Below, one piece after another: positions 34,091-46,500 of a stretch of 64,000 nucleotides of DNA. Location of the stretch: assembly GCF_029167645.1 (NCBI RefSeq), contig NZ_CP119147.1, positions 6,900,501 to 6,964,500 of the forward strand, given 5' to 3'. Below the pieces are notes generated by a model. It saw only the letters and a program-made list of their open reading frames with translations, did not search any database and was not told the origin of the DNA. The position numbers and the translations under genes are program-made. Numbering within the stretch: the first letter of the stretch is position 1; each line of letters begins with the position of its first letter. Source of the DNA: Streptomyces sp. AM 2-1-1. GTDB lineage: Bacteria; Actinomycetota; Actinomycetes; Streptomycetales; Streptomycetaceae.

Positions 34091-35680
34091 ATGCGTTTGA
34101 CCATCGACGTCCGTGAAGGCGACTGGTCCGTCGTCTCCTACGGGTCCTACGGCGCCCGGTTCTCCCACACCCTCGACACGATGATCGCGGCGGGGGAGTT
34201 CGAGGGTGACTCCACCGGACGGTGGCACGAGCTCGGCCGGCGCACGGGTCAGGGCACCTTCACGCTCTCCGTACCCGACGGCGACCGGTCCACCGTGACC
34301 GTCGGCGAACTGACGGCCCGCTGCCTGACCGAGGCGCGCAGCCGGGGAGCCGCCCGACCCGCGCCCGTCGTCCCGGGCCGCGGATCGCCCCGCCGAAGTC
34401 CCCGGGACGACGACGCCGTCCTCGGCGTGTGGCTCTCGGACGCCGCCACGGACGAGCGGCTCGCCGCCGGGCTCACCCTGGACCGGGCCGGGCTGCGCGA
34501 CGGGGACCTGCTCGTCCTCTCCGTCGAGTACCCGGCCCAGGCCTGCTACGAGATGGGGGCGCCGCGCAATCCGGACCAGCTCTTCCGCTGGCTCCAGCTG
34601 GCGGAGCACGCTGCGGCACCCTCGGGGGGACCGCGCCTGTGGGGCGTCCTGCTCTACACCGACGCGGACGTGGAGCTCGCCACCTACGTACGCACCCACT
34701 TCGACGACCTCAACGCGCTCTCCGGGCCGGCCACCCGGGTCTTCGTGGTGGAACGCCGCGCCGACTGGCCGCGGGCGAAGAAGTACTGGCGCCGCCACCT
34801 GGAACCCGAGCTGTACCGGGTCATGTCGGTGATGCACTGGCTCCGCTGGACCCCGTACGACCCCCAGGGCGCATACGAGGTGGCGGCCCGGCTCGGGCTG
34901 GACCCCCAGATGCTTCCCTGCCGGGTGTTCTTCCGGCCGCCCGGGGACGGCGAGGAGCACGAGAAGGCCGTGTTCCGGATCGAGCACACCTCGACGGCCT
35001 ACTTCAGGACCCTCTTCGGGTCGGTGAACCGCGCGCTGCGGTCGGTGACGTCCACCGGGCCGAGCCCCGAGGAGGCGGGCACACGACCGGCGCGGTACGG
35101 ACCCGCTTCCGAGCGCGGCCGGGGCGCCTCGCCCTCCCCCCGCACCGACACCTGCGCTCCCGCCGCCGACGCCGTGGAGGCCCTGCTCTCCTCCGGCCCG
35201 GTCACCGACGACACCGCCCTGCGAGCCGTCCGCGAGGCCGAGACGGCGATCAAGGCGGAACTGGTGCCCCCGCCTCCCGGACTCACGGTCAGCAACAGCC
35301 TCGTCGTCCTCCCACGACCCGCAGGAGCCGCAGTGCCCGACAACTTCTCCTTCCACGGTGAGCACACCACCTTCGTCAACCGCCCCCGGTCCACCGTCAT
35401 CCGGGACTTCCAGAACACCTACGCCACCGCTGCCCACGCCGAGGACCTGGTGGGACTGCTCCGGCTCGTACTCGAGAGCCGGGACACGCCCGAACCCGCA
35501 CGGGAGGAGGCCGCCGCCGCCATCCACGACCTCGCACGCCTCGGCGCGGAGCCGGAGCACGACGGGCCGGCCGCGACGGCCCGCCTCGAACGCCTGCGGA
35601 CCCTGCTCGCCTCCAGCGCGGACATCGCCCAGCCGGCGCTGACGATCCTCGCTTCCCTGGGCACGTTCTTCGCCGGCTGA
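34091..35680 (+). CDS. Multidomain protein of unknown function with a ubiquitin-like region
   Basis: The protein has 529 residues. I do not recognise it as a whole. Residues about 56-148 look like a beta-grasp, ubiquitin-like fold: TFTLSVPDGDRSTVTVGELT, then LGVWLSDAATDERLAAGLTL and DRAGLRDGDLLVLSVEYPA, the last typical of EsaB/YukD-like proteins. Residues about 150-310 look thioredoxin-like (RLWGVLLYTDADVELATYV, ATRVFVVERRADWP, AYEVAARLGLDPQMLPCRVF) without a redox Cys pair. After a low-complexity linker, 418-529 has FSFHGEHTTFVNRPRSTVIR followed by two helical hairpins. This end resembles small effector-associated domains in actinobacterial signalling or conflict proteins (inference). There is no signal or membrane segment and no obvious partner gene. 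Confidence 0.75.
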   Translation: MRLTIDVREGDWSVVSYGSYGARFSHTLDTMIAAGEFEGDSTGRWHELGRRTGQGTFTLSVPDGDRSTVTVGELTARCLTEARSRGAARPAPVVPGRGSPRRSPRDDDAVLGVWLSDAATDERLAAGLTLDRAGLRDGDLLVLSVEYPAQACYEMGAPRNPDQLFRWLQLAEHAAAPSGGPRLWGVLLYTDADVELATYVRTHFDDLNALSGPATRVFVVERRADWPRAKKYWRRHLEPELYRVMSVMHWLRWTPYDPQGAYEVAARLGLDPQMLPCRVFFRPPGDGEEHEKAVFRIEHTSTAYFRTLFGSVNRALRSVTSTGPSPEEAGTRPARYGPASERGRGASPSPRTDTCAPAADAVEALLSSGPVTDDTALRAVREAETAIKAELVPPPPGLTVSNSLVVLPRPAGAAVPDNFSFHGEHTTFVNRPRSTVIRDFQNTYATAAHAEDLVGLLRLVLESRDTPEPAREEAAAAIHDLARLGAEPEHDGPAATARLERLRTLLASSADIAQPALTILASLGTFFAG

Positions 35681-35756
35681 GCGTCGGCCCCGGATGCCGG
35701 GTGAACACCCGCCGCAGGCGGCCGTCGGTGGACCCCGCCGGCCCGCGCGGCCGGCC

Positions 35757-35786
35757 GGGGCAGGGGTGCGCGGCAACCCCGGCCCC
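35757..35786. terminator. Imperfect 11-bp stem-loop between convergent genes
   Basis: GGGGCAGGGGT pairs with ACCCCGGCCCC (one mismatch) around eight bases, between the unknown multidomain gene and geosmin synthase. It is a likely shared terminator. Confidence 0.5.
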
Positions 35787-35824
35787 GACTCCGACCCCGC
35801 CGCCCCAGGCGGAGCCGACCCGCG

Positions 35825-38429
<2,605 letters not shown>

Positions 38430-39752
38430 ATGACGTCCACGAAGAGGTCCAGGCTCGCGCTCGCGCTGGTCACGGCCGGCGCGCTGAGCGCCGCCCTGCT
38501 CACCCCGGCCGCCCAGGCCGAAGACGTGCGCCCCGAGTGCCCGCGCAGCCTCGCCTGCGACTGGGTCCCCGCCGCGTACCAGCAGACCGGAGACCCGGCC
38601 GACAAGGACACCTACGGCAACTACGACACCGCCGACCGGCCGCAGAGCAACGCGATCAAGTTCATCGTGCTGCACGACACCGAGGTCGACTTCGACACCA
38701 CCCTGAAGATCTTCCAGAACCCGCTGAACCAGACGTCCGCCCACTACGTCGTCCGGTCCTCGGACGGGCACGTCACCCAGATGGTGAAGAACAAGGACGT
38801 CGCCTGGCAGGCCGGCAACTGGTACGTCAACACTCACTCCATCGGTATCGAGCAGGAGGGCTTCGCCGCCGACGGAGCGGCCTGGTACACCGACGCGATG
38901 TACCGCTCCACGGCGAAACTGGTGACCCATCTCGCCGAGCGCTACGACATCCCGCTCGACCGGCAGCACATCCTCGGCCACGACGGAGTCCCGCCCACCA
39001 GCGCCGCCGGGACCCCCGGAATGCACTGGGATCCGGGCCCCTACTGGGACTGGAACCGCTTCATGGCGCTGGTCGGCGCGAAGCCCCGGCCGACCGGCAC
39101 GAAGAAGGGCGGACTCATCACGGTGGCACCGGACTTCCGGCGGAACGAGCAGGAGTTCCGCGACTGCGAGAAGGGCGTCGACCTGCCGCTCCAGGGCAGC
39201 AGCGCCGTTCCGCTGCGTACCGCTCCCGCCGCCGACGCGCCCCTCTTCTCCGATCCCGGGCTGCACCCGGACGGATCGGCCGGCACCGACTGCGCCGCCG
39301 ACTGGGGGAGCAAGATCAGCGCCGGCCAGCAAGCCGTCGTCGCCGAGCGGCAGCCCGGCTGGACGGCGATCTGGTGGTACGGCAGCAAGGCATGGCTCAG
39401 CACTCCCGCCGGTACACGTGTCACCGTCCCCACCAAGGGCACCGTCGTCCGGCCGAAGGCGGGCCGGACCGAGGTCCCCGTCTACGGCGTCGCCTACCCG
39501 GACGCGGCCGACTACCCGGCCGGCTTCACGCCCCGCACGGGCTCCCCGCTCGTCTACACGATCAAGGCGGACCAGGCGTTCCCGGGCGGCGGCGAAGCCC
39601 CGACTGGCTACTACTACGCCCCGACGATCGACGCCTCGAAACCGTACGACCACACGTACTTCACGGGCGCGCAGAAGTATGTGACCGTCCAGATCGGCCA
39701 CCGGGTCGGGTTCGTGAAGGCCACCGACGTGGACGTGGTCCGCGTCGGCTGA
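38430..39752 (+). CDS. Secreted N-acetylmuramoyl-L-alanine amidase (Amidase_2/PGRP fold)
   Basis: The protein has 440 residues. ATG 38430, after AGAAGGG, gives a signal peptide (MTSTKRSRLALALVTAGALS, cleavage near AQA-ED at residue 31). The amidase domain (about 50-205) shows FIVLHDTEVDFDTTLKIFQN, SAHYVVRSSDGHVTQMV, DVAWQAGNWYVNTHSIGIEQ, and QHILGHDGVPPT. Histidines in VLHDTE and ILGHD are the expected zinc ligands. The C-terminal half (about 230-440) has SH3-like beta modules (AVPLRTAPAADAPLF, GWTAIWWYGSKAWLSTPAG) that probably bind the wall. It cuts the peptide-glycan amide bond of peptidoglycan, its own or that of rivals. Confidence 0.93.
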   Translation: MTSTKRSRLALALVTAGALSAALLTPAAQAEDVRPECPRSLACDWVPAAYQQTGDPADKDTYGNYDTADRPQSNAIKFIVLHDTEVDFDTTLKIFQNPLNQTSAHYVVRSSDGHVTQMVKNKDVAWQAGNWYVNTHSIGIEQEGFAADGAAWYTDAMYRSTAKLVTHLAERYDIPLDRQHILGHDGVPPTSAAGTPGMHWDPGPYWDWNRFMALVGAKPRPTGTKKGGLITVAPDFRRNEQEFRDCEKGVDLPLQGSSAVPLRTAPAADAPLFSDPGLHPDGSAGTDCAADWGSKISAGQQAVVAERQPGWTAIWWYGSKAWLSTPAGTRVTVPTKGTVVRPKAGRTEVPVYGVAYPDAADYPAGFTPRTGSPLVYTIKADQAFPGGGEAPTGYYYAPTIDASKPYDHTYFTGAQKYVTVQIGHRVGFVKATDVDVVRVG

Positions 39753-39791
39753 CGGACGCCCCGCACCGCGCACGGGCCCCCCGCGCCGCAC

Positions 39792-39827
39792 GGCCGCCCC
39801 TGCGGGGGAGTTCCCGCAGGGGCGGCC
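39792..39827. terminator. 15-bp stem-loop between convergent genes
   Basis: GGCCGCCCCTGCGGG pairs perfectly with CCCGCAGGGGCGGCC around six bases, 39 bp after the amidase stop. It also faces the end of the leftward kinase gene. Confidence 0.75.
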
Positions 39828-39945
39828 CGCGGGAGCGACGCGCCCCCACAGCACCGCGCGCCCGCGGGGCCGGTGTGTCGGCACCGTTCCCGCGGGCGCG
39901 CTCCCCCCTCAGGGGCGGGACCGGTCTTCCGGGCCCCGCCCACGG

Positions 39946-41085
39946 TCAGCGGGTGCCGACGGCCGCCCGTACGGCCCGGCGGGCCATCGCGCAGTCGTCG
40001 TGCAGCCGGCGCAGCAGCCGGCGCTGAACCTCACCGGAGGACAGGGTCCCCGGGCGGTCCTGCGAGGCACCGGCCGGTCCCGGCTCCCGCATGGTCCGCT
40101 GGACAGCCGTCTCGTAGGTACGGATCTCTCGTGTCAGCACCAGCATCAGGTTCACCAGAAACGCGTCCCGGGCGTCCGCGCCGCGGGCCTGGGCCAGCTT
40201 GCTGATCTCACGCCGCGCCACCAGGGCGTCCGGGCCCAGCACCATCCAGAGCGTCGCCAGGTCGTACCCCGGCAGGTACCAGCCCGCGTGTTCCCAGTCC
40301 AGGAGGACCGGACCGGTGGGCGACAGCAGGATGTTGGAGAGCAGGGCGTCCCCGTGGCAGAACTGGCCCATGCCGGTCCGCCCTCCCGCCACGGCGAGGC
40401 CGTGCAGCAGCTTCTGCAGGTCGCCCAGGTCCCGGTCGGTGAAGAGCCCCAGCTCGTGGTAGCGGGAGATCCGTGAGGCGTAGTCCAGCGGGGTGTCGAA
40501 GAGGCCCACCGGCGGACGCCACTCGTTGACCCGGCGGATCGCGCCCAGCACCTGACGCACATCCGTGCGGGGCGGGGGCTCTTCCGGGTGGCGCGTCAGC
40601 GCCGCCACCCGCCCGGGCATCCGCTCGATCACCAGCGTGCAGTTCTCCGGGTCGGCGGCGATCAGCCGGGGCACCCGGACCGGCGGGCGGTGCCGGACGA
40701 AGGAGCGGTAGGTCGCTATCTCGTGCCGGAACCGTTCGGTCCACGCGGCCGAGTGGTCGAGTAAGCACTTGGCCACCGCCGTGGTGCGCCCGGTCATGCC
40801 CACGATGAGTACGGAGCGTCCGCTGCGGCGCAGCACCTGGACCGGGTTGAACTCGGGACAGATGCGCTGCACGGAGGTGATGGCCATGCGCACCTGCGCG
40901 CCCTGAGGGCCCGACAAGTCGATTCTGCCGCTGAGCGGTTGGGCGCCCGGGCCCGCCGTCCGCCGGGCCCGGCCCAGTCCCTGCACCGGAGTTCCGGAGA
41001 GGGGGGCGAGATACGGTCCGCCTCCGGATCCCCTCGGACGGATCGGCCGGGGCGGAGCGGACACGGAGGACGATGCTGTGTACAT
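39946..41085 (-). CDS. Aminoglycoside-phosphotransferase-fold (APH) kinase
   Basis: The protein has 379 residues from ATG 41085 ([20 protein letters not shown]). The basic N-terminal extension before the kinase core is part of what I recall of this family; an internal ATG at 40887 is the alternative start. The core has [32 protein letters not shown], the catalytic loop [19 protein letters not shown] and the metal site [23 protein letters not shown]-fold enzymes phosphorylate antibiotics, sugars or other metabolites; the substrate is unknown. It is divergent from nsdA, and such pairs occur in Streptomyces as far as I recall. Confidence 0.85.
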   Translation of the reverse strand: MYTASSSVSAPPRPIRPRGSGGGPYLAPLSGTPVQGLGRARRTAGPGAQPLSGRIDLSGPQGAQVRMAITSVQRICPEFNPVQVLRRSGRSVLIVGMTGRTTAVAKCLLDHSAAWTERFRHEIATYRSFVRHRPPVRVPRLIAADPENCTLVIERMPGRVAALTRHPEEPPPRTDVRQVLGAIRRVNEWRPPVGLFDTPLDYASRISRYHELGLFTDRDLGDLQKLLHGLAVAGGRTGMGQFCHGDALLSNILLSPTGPVLLDWEHAGWYLPGYDLATLWMVLGPDALVARREISKLAQARGADARDAFLVNLMLVLTREIRTYETAVQRTMREPGPAGASQDRPGTLSSGEVQRRLLRRLHDDCAMARRAVRAAVGTR

Positions 41086-41318
41086 GGGCGAGACAGATCC
41101 CTTCGCGCGCCGACAAGTTGCGTGCACCACCCCGGCCGGCGGCCGTCCGGCACCCTGGGGAGTACCGAGGGCTGCCGGGCGGGGTGGCGCACTCCTACCT
41201 GACACCGGGACGGCCGTGGCAGTGCAGATGGCGTGCCCTGGCGTACGGGTGGCGAATATGCGCACCGCATCTGACTCGGGGCTAGGGTTCAACTCAGCCG
41301 AGAACCTGGGGGCTTGAA

Positions 41319-42809
41319 GTGACCGGAGAACCCAACACCCGTCTTTCCGATCTGTTCGGCATGGCCGGATGGTCCAAGGGCGAGCTCGCGAGGATGGTGA
41401 ACCGGAAGGCGGCGGCCATGGGCCACTCCCAACTGGCGACCGACACCTCGCGCGTCAGGCGCTGGATCGACACGGGGGAGTCCCCGCGCGATCCCGTGCC
41501 GGAGGTGCTGGCGGCTCTGTTCACCGAGCGGCTCGGCCGTGTCGTGACCATCGAGGACCTCGGGTTCGGCCGACGCGGGCGCACGGGAAAACGGCGGGTC
41601 GCCGGGAAGGACGAGCATCCCGACGGCCTTTCGTGGGCGCCCGAACGGACGGCCGCGGTCCTCACCGAATTCACGGGAATGGACCTCATGCTCAACCGAC
41701 GCGGCTTGGTGAGCGCGGGCGCCGCGCTCGCCGCTGGACCCGCCCTCACCGGCGCCATGAACGACTGGCTGCTCTCCGACCCCGCTCCGGTGGCCGACGC
41801 GCCCCGGACCGACAGCTCCCTCCCCGCGGATCCGGCGGGGTACGACCGCTACGACACCGCTCCCATCGGATCGGCCGAGGTCACCGCCTTGGAACACTCG
41901 GTCGACATCTTCCGCAAGTGGGACGCCCAGCGGGGCGGCGGTCTCCAGCGCAAGGCGGTGGTGGGCCAGCTCAACGAAGTGGGCGGCCTTCTCGCGCACC
42001 GCCACCCCGCCGACCTCCAGCAGCGGCTGTGGGGCGTCGCGGCCAATCTGGCCGTACTCGCCGGGTGGATGTCCCACGACGTCGGCCTCGAACCCACCGC
42101 GCAGAAGTACTTCGTCATCGCCGCCCACGCGGCGCGCGAGGGCGGCGACCGTCCGCGCGCCGGCGAGGCGCTGTCCCGGGCGGCACGGCAGATGGTCCAC
42201 CTGGGACGGCCGGAGGAGGCCCTCGACCTGATGAAGCTCGCCCAGTCCGGTTCGGGCGAGGAGACGCTGCCACGCACCCGCGCCATGCTCCACACCATCG
42301 AGGCGTGGGCCTACGCGTCCCTGGGGCGCGGGCAGGCGATGCGCCGGGCCCTCGGGGAGGCCGAGGAGCTCTTCGTCTCCGACCGGAACGTCGAAGAGCC
42401 GCCGGGCTGGATGCAGATGTTCGACCGGGCCGACCTCTACGGCATGCAGGCGCTCGCCTTCCGGACGCTCGCCGACCACGAGCCCTCGGCCGCCGTCCTC
42501 GCCCAGCAGCACGCCAAGAAGGCCCTGGAGATGCGGGACGACGGGCGCCAGCGCTCCAAGCTCTTCGACTACATCTCGCTCGCGTCGGCCTGCTTCATCG
42601 CCGGTGATCCCGAACAGGCGGACCGGTACGCCCGGCGCGCCCTGGTGTCGATGGGGGAGACCTCCTCGCACCGCACCTGGGACCGGCTGTGGCAGATGTA
42701 CGAACTCACCGGCAGGTATGCCGGCGACCCCGCGATCCGCGACCTCCGCGAGGAGCTCATGCTCGTGATGCCCCGGCAGGTCAAGAGCCCGAGGAGTGCC
42801 GAAGCCTGA
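41319..42809 (+). CDS. nsdA: NsdA, negative regulator of sporulation and antibiotic production
   Basis: The protein has 496 residues from GTG 41319 ([20 protein letters not shown]). The N-terminal region is HTH-like ([40 protein letters not shown]), then [21 protein letters not shown] long helical TPR-type C-terminus follows ([40 protein letters not shown]). This matches S. coelicolor NsdA in order and wording of motifs as I recall them. There, disruption gives earlier sporulation and more antibiotics. It is a single-gene unit with its own 230-bp upstream region. Confidence 0.92.
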   Translation: MTGEPNTRLSDLFGMAGWSKGELARMVNRKAAAMGHSQLATDTSRVRRWIDTGESPRDPVPEVLAALFTERLGRVVTIEDLGFGRRGRTGKRRVAGKDEHPDGLSWAPERTAAVLTEFTGMDLMLNRRGLVSAGAALAAGPALTGAMNDWLLSDPAPVADAPRTDSSLPADPAGYDRYDTAPIGSAEVTALEHSVDIFRKWDAQRGGGLQRKAVVGQLNEVGGLLAHRHPADLQQRLWGVAANLAVLAGWMSHDVGLEPTAQKYFVIAAHAAREGGDRPRAGEALSRAARQMVHLGRPEEALDLMKLAQSGSGEETLPRTRAMLHTIEAWAYASLGRGQAMRRALGEAEELFVSDRNVEEPPGWMQMFDRADLYGMQALAFRTLADHEPSAAVLAQQHAKKALEMRDDGRQRSKLFDYISLASACFIAGDPEQADRYARRALVSMGETSSHRTWDRLWQMYELTGRYAGDPAIRDLREELMLVMPRQVKSPRSAEA

Positions 42810-42899
42810 CCCGCCCCGACGTGGGCGGACCACCGCGGGAGCCCTCGGCCGGGCGGACGGCAGGTCCCACCGGGCCCGCCACGGTGGACCGGTGCGCCC

Positions 42900-44339
42900 T
42901 CACCCCGTGATGCGGGCGATCAGCACGCAGCCCTCCACCGGACGGGCGTCCCCACCGAACTCCTCGGCGACGGTCCGCACGCATTCGGCGGCCGTGCGGG
43001 ACCGGGCCATCCGGGGTGCCAGCCGGAGCAGTTCCCCGGGGGCGGCGTCACGGCCGGCGGCCGGGCTCACCCCGTCCGTGCGCAGCAGGAGCACGTCGCC
43101 GGGAAGCAGCCGCACGGTCTCCTGCCCGTAGGCCGTTCTGGGCACCGCGCCCAGGAGTACGCCGTCGGGGGGTGGCAGCGGGACCCCGGACCCGCCGCGG
43201 AAGAGCAGGGGCGTGGGATGTTCCGCCTGCGCCCAGGTGAAGAGGCCGGTCGAGGGGTCGAAGAGCCCGCACAGGGCGCTGCGCAGAGCGGGCTGGACGG
43301 ATGCCTGGAGCAGCTGGTTCAGGTGGGTGAGCAGCGCTCCGGGCTCGATGCCCGCCACCGCCATGCCCCGCAGGGCGCCCAGCACCATCGCCATGGCGGA
43401 GGCGGCGGGGATGCCGCGCCCGGCGAGGCTGCCGATGGTGAGCAGCGTCCTGCCGTCCGGCAACGTCATGGCGTCGTACCAGTCACCGCCGGCCGGGCCG
43501 CACACCCGCGACGGCAGGAGGTGGGTGGCGACCTCCATGACGTGGGCCGCGTCCGGCGCGGGCTCCGGCGAGCCGTGCCGGGACGGCAGAACGGCCTCGT
43601 GCAGTTCGACAGCGATCCGGTGCTCGGTCCGCGCGCGGTCGTCCTGCCGGTGCAGGGAGTCGCGGGTGCGAACCACGCGCCGCCGGCTGTCGGTCAGCGC
43701 ACTGACGTCGCGCAGGACCGCCCACAGGGAGATCGTGCGTCCCTCGGGGTCCAGTACGGGCTCGCCCAGCGCGTGGAGGGTCCGCGTCCCGCCGTCCGGA
43801 CGGCGGATGCGGAACTCACCGTCCATCGGCTTTCCGTCGATGAGGCAATTGGTCACCATGGAGGTGAGCAGGGGCTGGTCCTCCGGCACGAGGACGGTGG
43901 GCAGTTCGTCCAGGGAGAGCGGTCCCGCGGCGACGTCCCTGCCGAAGATCTCGTACAGCTCGGCGGACCATGCGACGCCGTCGTCGAGCAGGTTCCACTC
44001 GGCGCTGCCCGCCCGGCCCGACCAGGGTCCGGCGTCCTCGCCGGCGAGGGCGCCGTCCGCTGCTCCGGCGAGGAGACCGACGACGTCGGGGGCCGGCGGA
44101 GGCGGTCCCTCCCGGAGCTGACCCAGTCGTGCGCCCAGGTCGTCGAGATGGTGGGCCGCGAGTTCCCAGAGCGCACGCTGCCAACGCTGCTGGGGATCGT
44201 CCTCGTCGACGGCCACCGCGTCCCGGCACATCGAGTCCAGGTCCCCGCGCAGTCGGCGTGCGCGGCCGATCATCGCGTCGAGGGTGTCCCGCTCGGGCAG
44301 GCGTGCCGCCGGGCGGTCGGCGAAGAGGGGGGACGGCAT
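42900..44339 (-). CDS. PAS and SpoIIE/PP2C-type phosphatase
   Basis: The protein has 479 residues from ATG 44339, with GGAG seven bases upstream; longer frames have no ribosome site. A helical N-terminus (about 10-85) leads to a PAS-like domain (about 110-225: [40 protein letters not shown]). The PP2C_SIG domain follows (about 250-479: [53 protein letters not shown]). GDWYD supplies metal-binding aspartate. In Streptomyces such proteins dephosphorylate STAS antagonists and so control sigma factors. No HATPase domain is fused. It is divergent from the L33 gene. Confidence 0.9.
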   Translation of the reverse strand: MPSPLFADRPAARLPERDTLDAMIGRARRLRGDLDSMCRDAVAVDEDDPQQRWQRALWELAAHHLDDLGARLGQLREGPPPPAPDVVGLLAGAADGALAGEDAGPWSGRAGSAEWNLLDDGVAWSAELYEIFGRDVAAGPLSLDELPTVLVPEDQPLLTSMVTNCLIDGKPMDGEFRIRRPDGGTRTLHALGEPVLDPEGRTISLWAVLRDVSALTDSRRRVVRTRDSLHRQDDRARTEHRIAVELHEAVLPSRHGSPEPAPDAAHVMEVATHLLPSRVCGPAGGDWYDAMTLPDGRTLLTIGSLAGRGIPAASAMAMVLGALRGMAVAGIEPGALLTHLNQLLQASVQPALRSALCGLFDPSTGLFTWAQAEHPTPLLFRGGSGVPLPPPDGVLLGAVPRTAYGQETVRLLPGDVLLLRTDGVSPAAGRDAAPGELLRLAPRMARSRTAAECVRTVAEEFGGDARPVEGCVLIARITG

Positions 44340-44718
44340 CTCGAACTCCGATACGGACGCTACTGCCGGCTCTCGGGGAGGAACGGAAGAGGAACCGAGG
44401 ACGACTGTGACACAGCGGAGTGGGGCCCGTAAGGGGTTCGGCAACACTCGTCGCGTTCTTGCGCCTGACATATGCCAGCGGCTGACACCACGGCCCCTGA
44501 CTCGAACAACCCTTCGTGGAAACGGCGTTGGTCCGACGGGGGAACGAGCCGGCGGCATCTCCGGGTGGGTTTTCCGCTCTCCGGCGGGGGATTCCCGAAT
44601 CCTCCGGGCCGCACGGAGAGGGCGGGAATGTCCTGCGGGTCGCTCGTGTTCCACCAGCAGAATGAAAACGACATCCATCCCGGACAAGGGAATGGCGTCG
44701 CCCATCGGAGGAGGATTC
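44340..44718. other. Divergent regulatory region upstream of rpmG
   Basis: 379 bp without a gene. It holds the phosphatase promoter on the left and the candidate Zur box at 44663-44677 on the right. GGAGGA at 44708-44714 region is the ribosome site for rpmG. Confidence 0.5.
44663..44677. promoter_or_regulatory. Candidate Zur box
   Basis: TGAAAACGACATCCA agrees at 11 of 15 positions with the actinobacterial Zur consensus as I recall it (TGAAAATGATTTTCA). It lies 42 bp upstream of the zinc-independent L33 gene, where Zur repression is expected from other Streptomyces. Confidence 0.55.
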
Positions 44719-44883
44719 ATGGCACGCGGTGATCTCAGGCCGGTCGTCACCCTCCGGTCCACGGCGGGGACCGGGCAGAGCTACGTCACGCGGAAGAACC
44801 GCCGCAACGACCCGGATCGGCTGGAGCTGCGGAAGTTCGACCCGGTGGCGGGCCGCCACGTGATCTTCCGGGAAGCCCGCTGA
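44719..44883 (+). CDS. rpmG: Ribosomal protein L33, zinc-independent (C-) paralogue
   Basis: The protein has 54 residues from ATG 44719 with GGAGGA five bases upstream. [20 protein letters not shown], then [20 protein letters not shown] and [14 protein letters not shown] are the L33 signature. The zinc-binding C-x-x-C pairs of C+ L33 proteins are absent, so it is the form made when zinc is scarce, replacing the C+ paralogue. It pairs with the C- L31 gene 112 bp downstream, the usual actinobacterial arrangement, although the S14, S18 and L28 partners and the CobW-type GTPase are not present here. Confidence 0.95.
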   Translation: MARGDLRPVVTLRSTAGTGQSYVTRKNRRNDPDRLELRKFDPVAGRHVIFREAR

Positions 44884-44995
44884 ACCGTTCGGCCCGGCGT
44901 CCCCCGGCGGCCGGCCCGATCCCGGCGCCCGGCGTTCGTCCCCCGGGGCCGGCCGGCCCCGTACCGAGAAATGGACCCAGGAAGGAACATCCCGC

Positions 44996-45253
44996 ATGAA
45001 GCAGCACATCCACCCGGCCACCCGTTCCGTCGTCTTCCGTGACAAGGGTGCCGGGGTCGCCTTCCTGACCCGGTCGACCGCCGACCCGGCCGACCGGGTG
45101 GAGTGGGAGGACGGACGGAGCTACCCGGTCGTCGATGTCGAGACCTCGTCCGCGAGCCACCCGTTCTACACCGGCACCCGGCAGGTGCGGGACACGGCGG
45201 GCCGGATCGACCGCTTCCACCGCCGCTACGGCGACATCGCGGCCGGACGCTGA
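44996..45253 (+). CDS. rpmE2: Ribosomal protein L31 type B, zinc-independent
   Basis: The protein has 85 residues from ATG 44996 with AGGAAGGAAC upstream. [40 protein letters not shown] and [12 protein letters not shown] are typical of type B L31. It lacks the CxxC motifs of the zinc-binding type A protein. It should be co-transcribed with rpmG and induced on zinc limitation. A good terminator follows at 45486-45521. Confidence 0.95.
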   Translation: MKQHIHPATRSVVFRDKGAGVAFLTRSTADPADRVEWEDGRSYPVVDVETSSASHPFYTGTRQVRDTAGRIDRFHRRYGDIAAGR

Positions 45254-45485
45254 CGAGTCGCCCCGGGGCTCCGGCACCGGGGCCCGCCCGTCCGACGTGT
45301 GCCCCGGATCACATCGGGGGCGCGGGAGTCCGGGAACAGGGACGGGTGGTTTATCGTTCACCTATACGTGGTGCGAGGGGGACAGTGTCCCCGGGCCTCA
45401 CCTTTCGCCCACGGGGAAGATCGTTCGGCTGAAGCCCCGTGGAGCAACCCGCCGAGAGGCGACCGCCCCTCGCACCCCGTGAACG

Positions 45486-45521
45486 GCCCCGGCCGGATTC
45501 CCCCGATCCGACCGGGGCTTT
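45486..45521 (+). terminator. Rho-independent terminator after rpmE2
   Basis: A 13-position stem (GCCCCGGCCGGAT with ATCCGACCGGGGC, one mismatch) and a seven-base loop are followed by TTTCT, a rare case here of a stem with a short T run. It lies 230 bp beyond rpmE2 and before a convergent gene. Confidence 0.7.
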
Positions 45522-45568
45522 CTCCTGTCCGCGGCCGGGCGCGACGGCGAACGCGGCCGCCGGCTCCC

Positions 45569-46258
45569 TCAGCGGCGCGACCGTGCGAGCCGCCCCGACG
45601 CCTCCAGTACCAGCGCTCCCAGCGCGGCCACCACCGCCACGGACGCGGCTCCCGGCGGCCACCAGCGCGCCGCGAGGGCGGCGAGCGCCGCGCCGGCGAC
45701 CACCGCGGCCAGTCGCCCGCACACCCGGAGGTCGCCCCGGGCCGGGCGGCCGAGGGCCAGCCGTCCCGACAGGGAGGTCAGGGTGCCGGTGAAGTAGTTG
45801 GTCGGGGTCACCCGGATCATCCCCTGGATCCCCATGGCGACCGCCACGACGGCGAGCAGCTCCGTCCGGTCCCGGACCGACGTGACGAGACCCAGCCCCC
45901 ACGCCGTCGCCGCCACACCCAGCAGGACCACCTCGGCGAGGAGCAGGGCCGCCACCGGCCACTCCCACCGCCGCGCCATCAGCGCTCCGCACCCGGCCCC
46001 GGCCATGTACGACACCAGCGCGGCACAGACACTGGGCGCGGAACCCTCCTCGCCGGCCCCTGCCGCCGAAGCGCCCAGCAGGACGAGATTCCCGGTCATC
46101 ACCCCCGCGAAGACCTGCCCGGCGCAGAGGAAGACGAACGCGTCGGCCGCGCCGGAGGCCGCCGAGAGCAGGAGCAGGGCCCCGGCGACTCGCCCGGTCG
46201 GGGTGTCATCGGACGGCCGTTCCGGCGGCGCGGGGGAGGAGAGGGAGGAAGGAGGCAC
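45569..46258 (-). CDS. DUF1275 (YoaK-like) membrane protein
   Basis: The protein has 229 residues from the GTG at 46258; the start is uncertain. The frame stays open to 46372 through a minisatellite and gives an arginine-rich, repetitive N-terminus that I reject. About six hydrophobic helices are present, with GALLLLSAASGAADAFVFLC, QVFAGVMTGNLVLLGASAAG, and MIRVTPTNYFTGTLTSLSGR. The MTGN and T-x-x-TGT-type strings are DUF1275 hallmarks. Function is unknown; a transport role is suspected for the family. Confidence 0.85.
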   Translation of the reverse strand: MPPSSLSSPAPPERPSDDTPTGRVAGALLLLSAASGAADAFVFLCAGQVFAGVMTGNLVLLGASAAGAGEEGSAPSVCAALVSYMAGAGCGALMARRWEWPVAALLLAEVVLLGVAATAWGLGLVTSVRDRTELLAVVAVAMGIQGMIRVTPTNYFTGTLTSLSGRLALGRPARGDLRVCGRLAAVVAGAALAALAARWWPPGAASVAVVAALGALVLEASGRLARSRR

Positions 46259-46261
46259 CCG

Positions 46262-46426
46262 GGCATTCTCGGTGCGCCGGTGCCGGGACACGGCGCACTC
46301 CCGCACCCTGGCGCGCCGGGACGCCGTGCACTCCCGCACCCTGGCGCGCCGGGACGCCGTGCACTCGCACACCCGGGCGTGCCGGGAGGCGGCGGCGCTC
46401 GCGCCCGGGCGTGCCGGGGCGCGGGC
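46262..46426. repeat. 33-bp minisatellite upstream of the DUF1275 gene
   Basis: GCACTCCCGCACCCTGGCGC plus 13 bases recurs with period 33 at 46295 and 46328 (identical apart from the edges). It continues as degenerate copies at 46361 and about 46394, with a weaker copy at 46262. The period equals 11 codons, so the DUF1275 frame stays open through it. Confidence 0.85.
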
Positions 46427-46500
46427 TCACGGCGCGCGGTCCGGGCGCGTCCCGGGGCGAGCCGCCGGTGCGCGTACGGACCGCGGGTGGGCGGGGCGGG

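Noticed and set aside
33073..34104. Minus-strand frame of 343 codons opposite the EamA gene
   Set aside because: It is a shadow of the transporter and of gene-poor DNA; arginine-rich with no conserved motif.
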